From positions 62,001 to 126,000 of the forward strand of contig BLAL01000009.1 of assembly GCA_015698045.1 (NCBI GenBank): a stretch of DNA of 64,000 bases. The letters are read 5' to 3'. Of the stretch, positions 20,835 to 32,189 are shown piece after piece. A program made the translations under genes and the position numbers. Origin of the DNA: Rhizophagus clarus (taxonomy: Eukaryota > Glomeromycota > Glomeromycetes > Glomerales > Glomeraceae). The stretch's first letter is position 1, and each line of letters opens with the position of its first letter. The notes below the pieces were generated by a model. The model was given only the letters and a program-made list of their open reading frames with translations, was not told the DNA's origin and did not search any database.

Positions 20835-22420
20835 TTATGAAAAAAGATGGAGTTTTAAAGAGCTAGCAATGTTTCTTCCGCTACGGGAAGGAATTTCTAG
20901 ATCTTCTGTAATAACATCTAACTCCTTAACCTTTTCTTTGATATTTGCGCTTTCAGTTTCAACCCAGACTATTTTGAAGCATTTTCTGGAGAATTCTATT
21001 AATTTATCTAGTGAAGTTTCCGATAATTTTGTAAAATCGATGGCTGAAATGTATCGGCTTAAGATTCTCTTTAAAACCACCTCACATGATATGAAATTGT
21101 TTACTTCCTCGTCGGTAGGATCTGAACTTTCCGTATATCCACTTTAATAGAAAAAAAATTTAAATCATTAAATCATTGTAATAAAACAACAACATAACGA
21201 TATGAACGTATCGATCACCTTTCTACAATTTGTCGAAATTCTTTTACTAATGTTGAAAGTACATTTTTCAATTGATATCGATAGTCGGAAAATGATTTAC
21301 GATATCGTTCGTTAATTGACTTCGCCACGCTTTGATAAGCATCATGCCCAAAAATTTTTTGTGTTATTTTATCAAACGCATGATCAGGCGGATTTCTAGT
21401 TCGCAAAAAAAGGCATTTCATTTCTTCGTCAATAAGACGATAATTATCCTAAACAGTAATAATATCAATAATACATAATACATCAGTAATTCTGTGTAAT
21501 AACGATTGTTCTTAATTGGTAAGAATGTAACAACCAAAATAAGAAATGGATTTTACGTTGTCAGATGGTGACGAAGTCGAGGTGGTTAGTGGCAAATTTG
21601 TTGATGGCTGCTTCGTCGAGGCATCAAGCATTTTGTTTGCCAGATGTAGTACACTTGGATGTAAGACCAACCAATTGCAAATTTGCAATTGATTGGTCAT
21701 TGCGCCAAATTGAACCGGAATTTCTTCTTCACTCTCTAGAAGTAATATTAAATGAGAATAAAATTATATTCATTAATTATATTCAGATTTTATGTTTTTA
21801 CCGCTTTCATCATTTTCATTTTCTTCTTGTTCTTTATCTTTCTCTCTCCTATCCCTCTCTCTTCTCTCTTTCTCTCTTCTCTCTTTCTCTCTTCTCTCTT
21901 TCTCTCTTCTCTCTTTCTCTCTTCTTTCTTTCTCTCTTCTCTCTTTATCTCTCCTCTCCATCTCTTTCTTCTCATTTTCTCTTCTTTCTTTTTCAATATT
22001 TCTTTCTTCTTGCTCTGGAAGCATATCTTCATTATAACGAAGTAAATTTAGTTTTAAATAAATTCGCAGAAATATCATTTCAATTGAATAATAAAACAAT
22101 TATTATAACGTATTTACCCAAAATAATTCTTTCAATATCATCATCTTGTCTATTATTACCTTCTCCAATATCTACATCTTGTCCATGTAAATTATCTTGT
22201 TCATGTTCACTTCCTTCCTCTCTCCTTTCATCTCTTTCCTTATTATAATCACGTGAAGAGTTGGCAACATATGTACGAATAGTTTTTGTAGTCTTTGCAG
22301 CTTTTGTTGCCTTGTCTTTTAGGTATCATTATAATAGTATTAGGCGCAATTACTATATAAATTTTAAATCAAAAATATAATATTATTACCTTTTTCTGTT
22401 ACTCCTCTGCGTTTAGTCAT
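20835..22420 (-). CDS. Six-exon charged coiled-coil protein, paralogue of the Q/P/W-rich gene (385 aa)
   Basis: Exons 22390-22420, 22118-22315, 21802-22014, 21557-21735, 21219-21448 and 20835-21141 join in phase at GT...AG borders into 385 residues with no internal stop. Start MTKRRGVTEK at 22420. Residues about 80-125 are a perfect coiled-coil-prone repeat (EKERREKERR), encoded by a CTCTCTTCTCTCTTT microsatellite. Next comes a conserved-looking part, MTNQLQICNWLVLHPSVLHL, then NYRLIDEEMKCLFLRTRNPP and SINERYRKSFSDYRYQL. LFLRTR and (K/E)R(F/Y)RK-x-F-x-x-(W/Y)R are shared with the gene at 14885-16739. The tail is acidic, then helical. The family is unknown to me and looks lineage-specific. It is probably nuclear or cytosolic, since there is no signal peptide or membrane segment. 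It lies inside the 19.6-kb unit. Confidence 0.75.
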
Positions 22421-22559
22421 GATAAACAAACAAGATGGTACTTATCGGTATTGTGCTAGTAGCAACGTAAAGAAATAGGTGATTCGTCACGTAAAGAAAT
22501 AGGTGATTCCTGACGAAACGAATACAGCATCATCTTTATTTATTTATAGAGATTTCTCC
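22421..22559 (-). other. Short upstream region of the 385-aa gene
   Basis: Contains a direct repeat, CGTAAAGAAATAGGTGATTC, at about 22468 and 22488. No TATA box stands out. Confidence 0.35.
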
Positions 22560-24720
22560 TAATATTAAGAAAAAATTACATCGTGACCGCAGCACATAAA
22601 AGGAAATTGGGTTAGCATTCTCGAAAAAAACGTTCATGGTTACATTAAATCTTGGATAGTTGATCGGAAGAATTTGTTAATGGTTACATCGATTCTTTAT
22701 GACGAAAATTTTGGGAAAATTTGACGTCTTAACGGTTACATGTAAAGAAATTATATATGAGTATCGTAACTGTAGGACATAAACGGAAATTTGGCCAACA
22801 AAATTTTCAAATTATTGGAATAATTGATCGGGAAAATCCTTAATGGGTATATTAGCTCTTTGTCCACAGAACATTAATGGTAATTTCGAGCAATATTAAC
22901 GGTTACAAGTAAAGAAACTTTATATGAATATCGTGATCGCAGGACATAAACGGATTTTCGGGATAATTGATCAGGAGAAAAAATTTGTTAATGGTTACAT
23001 AATCAGGGTTGAAGAATTATACTGTACGTACTATATTATGCTGTCCTAATACTTAAATAGAGTACATTTTTTCATATGTTTAATATATTATATATTTATT
23101 TTAATAATTAGGATTGTTCTTTTAATCTAATCTAAATAGAAAAAATATTATATTAAATATTTAACAGTGCAATATTAATGCAATGTTTACAGTACATTGA
23201 TGAAATTTTAGGCAATGGAAAAATTGCGGTTACATGTAAGGTGATCGCAGGACATAAATAGAAATTTAGATCAAAAAATTGGTCAGAAAAATTTTGTCAA
23301 CAGTTCTGTTGATTCTTTATCTGCAAAAGATCTTTATTTGCAGCACATTGGTGGAATCTAGGGTAATGATCTGAAAAATTTGACATGAATATCGTGGTCG
23401 CAATAAATAAATAGAAATTTAGATCAATAATTGATCGGAAAAAATTATTAATAGTTACATTGATTTTTTATCTGCAGCGCATTGATAGAATTCAGGGGTA
23501 ATCTGAAAAATTTGACATGAATATCGTGATCGCAAGACATAAACGGATTTTCAGGATAATTGATCAGGAGAAAAAATTTGTTAATGTTTACATAATCAGG
23601 GTTGAAGAATTATACTGTACGTACTATATTACTATGCTGTCCTAATACTTAAATAGAGTACATTTTTTCATATGTTTAATATATTATATATTTATTTTAA
23701 TAATTAGGATTGATAATAAATTATTAACTATTCTTTTAATCTTAATAGAAAAAATATTATATTAAATATTTAACAGTACAATATTAGTGCAATGTATACA
23801 GTAAATTGATGAAATTTTGGGAAATGGAAAAATTGCGGTTACATGTAAGGTGATCGCAGGACATGAACAGAAATTTAGATCAACAAATTGATCAGAAAAA
23901 AATTTTGTCAACAGTTCTGTTGATTCTTTATCTGCAAAAGATCTTTATCTGCAGCACATTTGTGGAATCTAGGGTAATGATCTGAAAAATTTGGCATGAA
24001 TATCGTGGTCGCAATAAATAAATAGAAATTTAGATCAATAATTGACCGGAAAAAAATTGTTAATGATTACATTGATTTTTTATCTGCAGCGCATTGATAG
24101 AATTCAGGGGTAATCTGAAAAATTTGACGTGAATATCGTGATCGCAGGACATAAACGGATTTTCGGGATAATTAATCAGGAGAAAAATTTGTTAATGGTT
24201 ACATAATCAGGGTTGAAGAATTATACTGTACGTACTATATTATGCTGTCCTAATACTTAAATAGAGTACATTTTTTCATAAGTTTAATATATTATATATT
24301 TATTTTAATAATTAGGATTGATAATAAATTATTAACTATTCTTTTAATCTTAATAGAAAAAATATTATATTAAATATTTAACAGTGCAATATTAGTGCAA
24401 TGTAAAGTAAATTGATGAAATTTTGGGAAATGGAAAAATTGCGGTTACATGTAAGGTGATCGCAGGACATGAACAGAAATTTAGATCAAAAAATTGATCG
24501 GAAAAAAATTTTGTCAACAGTTCTGTTGATTCTTTATCTGCAAAAGATCTTTATCTGCAGCACATTGGTGGAATCTAGGGTAATGATCTGAAAAATTTGA
24601 CATGAATATCGTGGTCGCGATAAATAAATGGAAATTTAGATCAATAATTGATCAGGAAAAAAAATTGTTAATGGTTACATTGATTTTTATCTGCAGCGCA
24701 TTGACAGAATTTGTTACATT
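22560..24720 (+). repeat. Left arm of an inverted repeat array
   Basis: Many copies of GGTTACATGTAAAGAAATT, ATATCGTGATCGCAGGACAT and AAACGGAAATTT, about 110-150 bases apart, are organised into three higher-order copies of about 600 bases (compare 22943, 23527 and 24141, each followed by AATCAGGGTTGAAGAATTAT). The same motifs occur in reverse orientation at 25560-26380. Confidence 0.8.
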
Positions 24721-24980
24721 AGTTCTCTATCTCGGAATTATGTAATGAAGTTTTAAAAAAAACTTTTCAAGTTGTTGACCCAAATTTCCTTTTATATAGT
24801 GCAGTCATGATATCACAGTCGTAATATTATAAAAAAATTTACTTTGTGCTTTTTTCCCAAAGAATTCAATTGATATTTTTTTTTAAAGTTTGACTGTCCA
24901 TATCTTATCAGTTACATATAAAAATACCACATCTCAGATCAGCATTTTTAGATTTCTAATAAAAAAAAGATAGAAAGAAA

Positions 24981-25250
24981 ATGTCCTCTCCCAAACCTAG
25001 TAGAGAAGAAACAGGTATAAAAAAAAAATACCTGGTATATTAATTCATTAAATAACGTATGATAATATTCAAATAGTTTCTTTCATATATAGATAATATG
25101 ATATTGATCTCGCTAGACGATCTAATAAAAGAACAAACCCGATCGAACGATCTTCTCCAGACCAACATTAAAAAGAAACGGAAACGTCCGTCTCGTAACA
25201 ACCGAGCGAAGACCATGGGAGACTGGGCTCGGATGGTGAAAAAAGTATGA
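24981..25250 (+). CDS. Small basic two-exon protein between inverted arrays (63 aa)
   Basis: Exon 1 (24981-25014, MSSPKPSREET) ends at ACAG|GTATAA. Exon 2 (25093-25250) follows ATATATAG. The join is in phase. The product is 63 residues: an acidic helical segment (ISLDDLIKEQTRSNDLLQTN), then a strongly basic KKKRKRPSRNNRAK that looks like a nuclear localisation signal or nucleic-acid-binding patch, then MGDWARMVKKV. Exon 2 is clearly richer in G and C than its surroundings. AAA|GTATGA at its end could be a further donor, so the gene may continue. I do not recognise the protein. Its position at the centre of two opposed repeat arrays is striking. Confidence 0.5.
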
Positions 25251-25559
25251 TCATTTGATTCTTTAATATTTTGTGATAATTTGAAATATTTAACACTTTA
25301 AAATTATTTGTTAGAATTGATATTGCCATTATATGAAATTAATATCTCATTAATATTATATCCACCTTCTTTTCAATTTATTTCAATAAAAAAATAAATC
25401 TTATGTAATTTTATAATTGTATATATCCGTAAAGCTCACAACTAGTGATTTTATCATAATAATTGATTGTAATAATTTAAAATCATAAAAATCAAAATTT
25501 CATATAAACTGGAACACGAATTGCTAACAATTTTTTTCTGATCATTTGTCTTGTCTAAA
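25251..25559. other. AT-rich spacer
   Basis: No gene recognised. It would hold further exons of the 63-aa gene if there are any. Confidence 0.35.
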
Positions 25560-26380
25560 TGTGCTGCGATCACGATATTCTTAAAATGTAATGTCAATTT
25601 TTCAGAAAAGCTTTGTTAACCAATTTCCGTTATGTCCAGCAGCCTATATAAATTTCTTTACATGTAATCGTCAAAACATCAATCCTAAATTCAAGAGCTT
25701 TGTTAACCCAAATTTCTATAGTTACGATGTTGTTCATTATATAATTCATTAGTTAATGTAACTAACTATTAACGAATTTTTTTTCCGATCAATTATCCCA
25801 AAATTCGATGATCTAAATTTCCGCTTATGTCCTGCGATCACAATATTCATATAAATTCCTTTACATATAACCGTTAAAGAAGTCAACTCTTCAGATCATT
25901 GCCTCAAAACTTCGTTAATGCATTGTAAGTAAAGAACCAATGTAGCCATTAAGAAAATTTCCGATCAATTCAAATTTCCGTTTATGTCCCGCGGTCACAA
26001 TATTCATACAAAATTTCTTTGCATGTCGATTTTCCCAAAATTTAAGAAATTAGTAATCTAAATTTCCGTTTATGTTCTGCAGTCACGCACGATATTCATA
26101 CAAAATTTCTTTGCATGTAACTGTTGTTAACACGTCAATTTTAGATCATTTTCCCCAAGATTTCCATTAATGTACTGTGATCCAAGAACTAATGTAACCA
26201 TTGACAATTTTTTTTTCTCGAAATTTCAATATAAATTTCCGTTTATAAATTTCCGTTTATGTCCTGCGGTCACGATTTCATACAAATTTCTTTATATGTA
26301 ACCAGATCATTGCCCAAAATTTCCGTTAATGAGAAATTTGTTAACCCAAAATTTCCGTTTATGTGCTGCGGTCGCGATAC
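25560..26380 (-). repeat. Right arm of the inverted repeat array
   Basis: Five to six diverged units with AAATTTCCGTTTATGTCCTG, CGGTCACGATATTCAT and AATTTCTTTACATGTAACCG, the complement of the left-arm motifs. The right arm is shorter (0.8 kb against 2.2 kb) because it lacks the 600-base higher-order copies. Confidence 0.8.
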
Positions 26381-26498
26381 TATGATTTCCAATTAAAAAT
26401 ATTATAAAAGCAGTTAATGAATTAAATACACAAACGCGCATGGACATTTTTTAAATTTACTCATTTTATTATTCCTTATTATAATTATTATCATAGCC

Positions 26499-29400
26499 AT
26501 GTTACGAAATAAACCTCGAAAAGCGAATATTGCTACATTACCTTTTCGTATCTGTAATAATTTTAGAAGGTTGCCCAACAGATTTTTATTATCGGATAAT
26601 GATGACAATGAAAAAATGGTACAAAAAGATTTTGAAGATGATAATATTAGCGGCGAAGAGTATAATGAATATGGCGACGGAGATGATGATTTAGAACAAT
26701 GAAGCGATGATGATCATATAGAACAGCAAAGCGATAATGGTGATGATTTAGAACAATGAAGCGATGATGATCATATAGAACAGCGAAGCGATAATGGTGA
26801 TGATTTAGAACAACGAAGCGATGATGATTATATAGAACAGCGAAGCGATAATGGTGATGATTTAGAATAACGAAGCAATGATGATCATTTAGAACAATGA
26901 AGCGATAATGATCATTTAGAACAACGAAACGATAATGATGATGATTTAGAACAACGAAGCAATAATGAAGAAGGTGATACCAACATGATTTCAACATCAT
27001 CAGAGAATGAAACAGAAAGCGATTATATAATGTCCTTAGAAAGTGATGAAGAATATGAAACAATGTCGTCAGATAATGAAGAAAGACATGATTCTGATAT
27101 CTCAGAAGAAAAGCTATTCGTTGATGAAGCATTGGCTAAAGATAAGTTACCATCTTATGATGGTGATTTTGCTCCATATTTTCAAAATTTAACTACTGCT
27201 GCCTTATTTTGTTGGATTTATAAGCATAATATTTCAATAAATGCATATGAAGATCTTGTTGACATTATCATGAGACCAGAATTTAATAGAGATCATATTG
27301 TAAAGAATATTCAGAGATTTCGAGCATGGAGAGAGCGTCTTCCTCTTCCCTCAATATCAGCAAAATCTATCTCAATTTCATCAAAAAAAACACCATCAAC
27401 TTTAAAGGATTCAAAGATGGCATATCAACTTTCAATAAGTGATATCATTTGGAATGTTCTTAACAACCCATCACTATTAAAGGAAATGTATTTTGGTGCT
27501 GGTGTCGATTCAAAAACAAAATCTGAATACTGGCATGGTACCTTATGGGCAGAGTCATCTCTTTTCGGTCAAGAACAATTAATGATATCAGGGGGTAATT
27601 ATTTATTAAATGCAAGCTGATGGTAGAGAGGCGAAGCAATAAAGTACAAGAGACTAACACTTTTTTCATATGTATATAATAGAGATACACCAATGCGGCG
27701 ATTTTGTTTACTATTACGACAATGAGCGAAAACTTGGCAGATTGAGAGCGATATTATTAAATGAAGAGAACCAACAGTATCGGCTGAGAATCCAAAAAGT
27801 TCTAGATTATAGTGACTTGCCTGGAACTTTTAAGGGAGAATTAAGACAAAATCGCTTTCTTTCCGGAGAAGTTTGGTTACAAGATGAACCATTCTTGACA
27901 ATAACAACATCACAAATTTCAGAAAAGGTTGCTGCAGATACACTACGAATTACCGAAATACTTTATAAACATCATACACACTGGCGCATTCGTGATGCAA
28001 CGTTCTCTTATCAACATCCTTCGGAATATATTTCCATAAGGCAGCCACCATCTCCAACAATTCCGGTTTATAAGCTGTTTTTGGACATATACTACGATGA
28101 TTTTGGAACATTTAGGAATGTTTATCATTCGTTAGGAGGTGTTTATGTGCAGTTTGGAAATATGCCTGCCCGTCAAAGAAAGTTGCTCAAAAATCACTTT
28201 GTTCTTGGGTTTGTTCCTTTCGGTGGTAATTTCAATGAATTCATGTTGCCATTTATTTCTGAAATGAAAGAATTCGAACAAGGAAAATTAATGGAAGTGA
28301 ATGGCCAAGATGCTTGGGTGATAGCCAGTTTAGGTGTCGTAACTGCTGATTTACCACAAGGGAATGACATGTGTGGTGTATTACGACATAATGCCAATAA
28401 AGGTTGCCGCACTTGTACAGCCTCTCGAGAATCACTTACCAACTTCTCTCAGGATGTACCAGCAACATCAAGATATCATCACATCACTGACGATCAATTT
28501 AAAGAGATATTTAACGAACCTGCTACCACAAGGCAAAGACGACTTTGTACTGAGTTTGGACTAAGAACAAGGCCTAGCATTTTGGATAGGCTGCTAAGAG
28601 AAAGGCATCTACAGACACCTCAAGATATATATCATGCAACTGCTGGGAAGATTGGTCGACTTCTTAAATTAACGTATGATCTTTGAATTTAATTAACTTT
28701 AGCTAGATATGTAACGAACAAAATCTTTTAATAAAGCTTTTTGATTTCCACAGGTGCGAATTATTTTCACAAAAAGGAGAGGACGAGTTTATCAAAGCCT
28801 GGAAGAACTTTGAGAAACCAAAAAAATGGTCTCGTTTGCCAAATCCAATTAGTCACAATGCTAGTTTCATGATGTCTGACTATCTTAGGCTCGCTATGAT
28901 AATGCCTTTTATACTTAATAGTTTTTTAGAAACATCAAGCTTAAAGGAAAATGAATCCAGAAGCATTCTGCGACGAATTCAAGAATCACGCATTAACATG
29001 GTGAAAAATGTAATAATTGCTTGTTGGGTATATGTAGCAAAAACAATGAGGATGGTTTTTGAAAGCAAGTTTACATTAGATTCGTATGACGAATTACAAA
29101 AATGCCTTGAAGAAGAAATGAAAATTCTTCCAAAGGTACAATTATTCATAATTCTTATATAATTTTTTATTTTTTATTTATTAATATATAAAATATTATT
29201 TAATAATGTGGCTTTAGGTTTTCCCTGAATTTGCTAACTTACCAAACCTGCATATCAATATCCACTTGCTGGTGCATGCAAGGACTTATGATACTCTTAT
29301 AAACACTCAAGTTGGTATCAAAGAGATGGTGCATCAGATCTTTAAAGCAATGGTACCACGAACAAATTGCAAGAATGTCGAGCTAGACTTGTTAAAGCGG

Positions 29401-30181
29401 TATACTACGCTTTTTGCAATTCGTCATTTAGTAGATGGAGGCGCAGATCAAAGATTATCACAACCTTGTAGAGGTTTCGCTACTATGTCCTCAAATTTTA
29501 GAAATTTATTGACTAATTGGTATATTACTGAAGACAAGGTATCAAATGAACAAGAACCAGAAGAAAATGAAGAAGGTTTGTATTACAATTTTATAATAAT
29601 AATATTTTCGCAATTATTAACGTAATTTTATTTATATAGCGATTTCATCTCCAGTGGATTTTATTACAAATATTATCTTAAAGAGGAGCTTGTCCCGTCA
29701 GGATCGTGAAAATATCATGAAAAATTTGCCAAATTTCAAATCTGAGCTGCTTCTTTCATTTATGGACATTGGACAAAAGTCAGCTCTTATATATTCTCAA
29801 ATGGGCTGGTATGAATTGGCGACATACACTATGGAAGAAAGCGATGGCATCTTTTCCAAAGTACATCTTCATATTGGTGACGTCGTAACAATACACGAGG
29901 AAGACAGTGGTGAATGTTATGCGATTATAAAAGGGATCTTCAAATACAAAGGCAATGATGATAAATATTATGCCTTTATTACAATTGATTGGTTTGACAA
30001 TATTAACAGAATTCACAACGTATTGAAATGTCCCCTTTTTCGCATTCAGACAAGCCAAGACATTCGCTGGAGAAGAATCTTCCCGATATCAATAATTGAC
30101 CACGTACAGAAAGTTCACTTTGTCTATGATACGAAAATTGATTTGTGGATAAAAAATAATTATTATTTTACGGCTATATAG
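26499..30181 (+). CDS. Plavaka/CACTA-like transposase with C-terminal BAH-like domain
   Basis: Five exons (26499-27594, 27683-28673, 28754-29135, 29218-29575 and 29640-30181) join in phase. From the ATG at 26985 the protein is 960 aa and uninterrupted. The upstream frame (from 26499) adds 162 codons, mostly a repeated acidic SDNGDDLEQR tract, with four stops (26700, 26757, 26868, 26898), each one C-to-T step from CGA or CAA. Motifs in order: YHG-type SEYWHGTLWAESSLFG; FLDIYYDDFGTF (first catalytic Asp region), YHSLGGVYVQFGNMP, ADLPQGNDMCGVLRHNAN and KGCRTCTA, typical of Tnp2/Plavaka enzymes; then a helical region. The last 130 residues (HIGDVVTIHEEDSGE, WFDNINRIHNVLKCPLFR) look like a BAH domain, which binds chromatin. 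Enzyme role: cut-and-paste transposition in the nucleus. It is probably functional if 26985 is the start. Confidence 0.75.
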
Positions 30182-30879
30182 CTTTATTAGTAATATTATG
30201 TTAATAAATTTACAATATAAATATAAGTTTATACTACGTTTACTCATTAAATTCATTATTGTTTTAACAATATCAAAATGATACAGTATCTTTTTTTTAT
30301 TAAATAAATGCAACAATATCGTTTTGATATCATTATGGTATCGTGACCGGTCCATTACTTATCACGTGATAACGTGACTTTGTATTGATTATCCAATCAA
30401 AATCATTGTTTGTTTGTTAAAACATTCGCACGACGGTTATTTCTACTCCATTCTCTACATTTTACTGTAATAACTTACATTTTAATATTGTCAGTCTATT
30501 TAAAATATTTCTTAATAATATTAACAATCATATACGCGTCTATTTTTTATTCCGGCGTAATCTCAACATTGAAAAATAGTTTATTCGACACCTTGACAGG
30601 TACGAAACAAAAAGTTATTTATAATAATATTAATTGTTTTACAAATTTTAGCTCTCGCTGTGCAAATATTGTTTAGAAATATTTTTTAACAATATAACAG
30701 AAATTCGGGATGTATTTTTTTATTTATTTATCTATTTATTATTATTTTTTTTAAAAAAGAAAAATTTTTTAATAGTAGTGTATAATAATATTTGCGATGA
30801 AATTCGGACGAAATTCGGAATGTGCGCAAAGAAAGTTTCGGTATAGTATTATTTCCCCTCTTTTTATACTTGGGAATGC
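30182..30879. other. Gene-free 3' flank of the transposase
   Basis: Contains an isolated ATATCGTTTTGATATCATTA, GGTATCGTGACCGG at about 30318-30350 and TTATCACGTGATAACGTGAC at 30359-30378. The hydrophobic frame at 30410-30676 has no supporting signal. Confidence 0.4.
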
Positions 30880-31947
30880 GATTGTTCTAGCGTCATAATG
30901 ATATCGTCACGTTGTTTTATATTAGCATTCGGAAAGAGAGATGTCTAAGTAATTTACCAGGCACGACCGTATCTTTAATTTCGCAGAAACTTGCGTCGTA
31001 ATCAGAAACTTATCAATTCAACATTTTAAACAAGTTTCAAGATAATATTAGTGTCATAACGATATCGTCACGTTGTTTTATGTTAACCATCCGGTGAGAG
31101 AAATGCGAAACTTAATATTTTTTTTTTTTTGTAAGAATATATGAATTTTCTTTTTTCTTTTCTTTTTTTTTTGTAAGGAACGTTATAATAATGTTTCTTC
31201 TGTTTCTTTTAGGTTCATCAATTCAACATTTTTAACAAGTTTCAATATAATATTAGTGTTGAACCGATATCGTCACGTTATTTTATGTCATCCTATCCAG
31301 AGATAGGGATATTCTTCCTTTAATTACTGTAATTCGCAATATTTAACAATTAAATAACAATTAAAACATCATAATTGTCATAATTGCATTATAAAAAATA
31401 TATATATATTAATTAATTAATAAACAAATTAATTTAAACCAATTAAAATTGATTTAATTTATTGAATGTATCTACTACGTTTCATTATCATCCTGATACA
31501 GTTTAAATGTCGTCACGATATTTCAATAAAATATTTAGCGATCTTAATGATACCATAACGACATAATTATAATATCCTAACGATACATTTTCAACAACTT
31601 CACGATAATATTAATTTTTAAATGATATCGTGACAATATATTAAATGATATCGTGACGATATATTTATGATAATCTTAACGATACATTTTCAACATCTTC
31701 ACGATAACATCACAATTTCCATTTCAACATCATCATGACATCGAGACTATAAATCGATATAATATCAGAATGATATCAGAACAATATCAAATTTCAAATA
31801 TCGCGAGAATGTTGAAAAGGTATCGTTAAGATTATCATAAATATATCGTCACGATATCATTTAAAAAAATTGTGATGTTATCGTGAAGATGTTGAAAATG
31901 TATCGTTAAGATATTGTGGCGGATTTGAAGATTTCAGCAAAGTAGTG
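30880..31947. repeat. GATATCGTNACGATATC-rich block, right, ending CAGCAAAGTAGTG
   Basis: Three long units (AGYGTCATAAYGATATCGTC at 30889, 31049 and 31255) are followed by dense short direct and inverted GATATCGTGACGATATA copies to 31925. The block closes with GCAAAGTAGTG; on the other strand this starts CACTACTTTGCTG, the terminus expected of a CACTA element. It is best read as the right subterminal region of the Plavaka-like element. I could not find an equally clear CACTA left end. Confidence 0.55.
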
Positions 31948-32189
31948 TTTAACTAGGCAAAAAATTTTTTATGCGGTGGCTAAATATTTATCCATAATCA
32001 CGTGATATTATAATCTGGGCCAAAATTACAAAGTTGGCCCAAGTTACTAATTTAATGGATGATCCAGATGAAATTCACAAATTTCTGGATGAATTTGGAA
32101 ATCTGTGACAGCTATCCGAATCAATTAAATTAATTCAAATTGAACAAAACAGATCACAGATTCATCCAGATCATAACACTACTTTCAAA

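Larger units (their letters stand above)
12535..32181. mobile_element. 19.6-kb unit with hAT-like termini and 8-bp target duplication
   Basis: The left end begins TAATGTTACGATCCAGACC and the complemented right end begins TAGTGTTATGATCTGGATG (14 of the first 17 bases agree, both fitting the hAT terminal pattern YARNG). CTTTCAAA occurs directly outside both ends (12527-12534 and 32182-32189), a perfect 8-bp duplication. Weaker inverted homology with GATCCAG/GATCTG motifs continues for about 150 bases on each side. Inside both ends, in mirror order, come blocks rich in GATATCGTGACGATATC. The unit holds all features from 12.8 to 31.9 kb. Either one large cargo element moved as a whole, or a small hAT-type element (about 0.5 kb) was split by later insertions, notably a CACTA-like one. 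I see no hAT transposase inside. Confidence 0.6.

Noticed and set aside
21565-22248. A 227-aa plus-strand frame full of SLFSLSLFSLS.
   Set aside because: It is the antisense of the EKERRE repeat in exon 3 of the 385-aa gene; the rest of the frame runs across that gene's introns.
26985-30181. Calling the transposase a KDZ (Zisupton-type) enzyme because of the 8-bp duplication around the unit.
   Set aside because: The visible motifs (DDF, GGVY-x-Q-x-GNMP, PQGND-x-x-GV-x-RHNAN) are of the Tnp2/Plavaka type and no KDZ hallmark was seen.
30410-30676. Hydrophobic 88-aa frame resembling a membrane protein.
   Set aside because: Composition-driven (Ile/Leu/Phe/Tyr from AT-rich DNA) and lying in the 3' flank of the transposase, with no splice or promoter signal.
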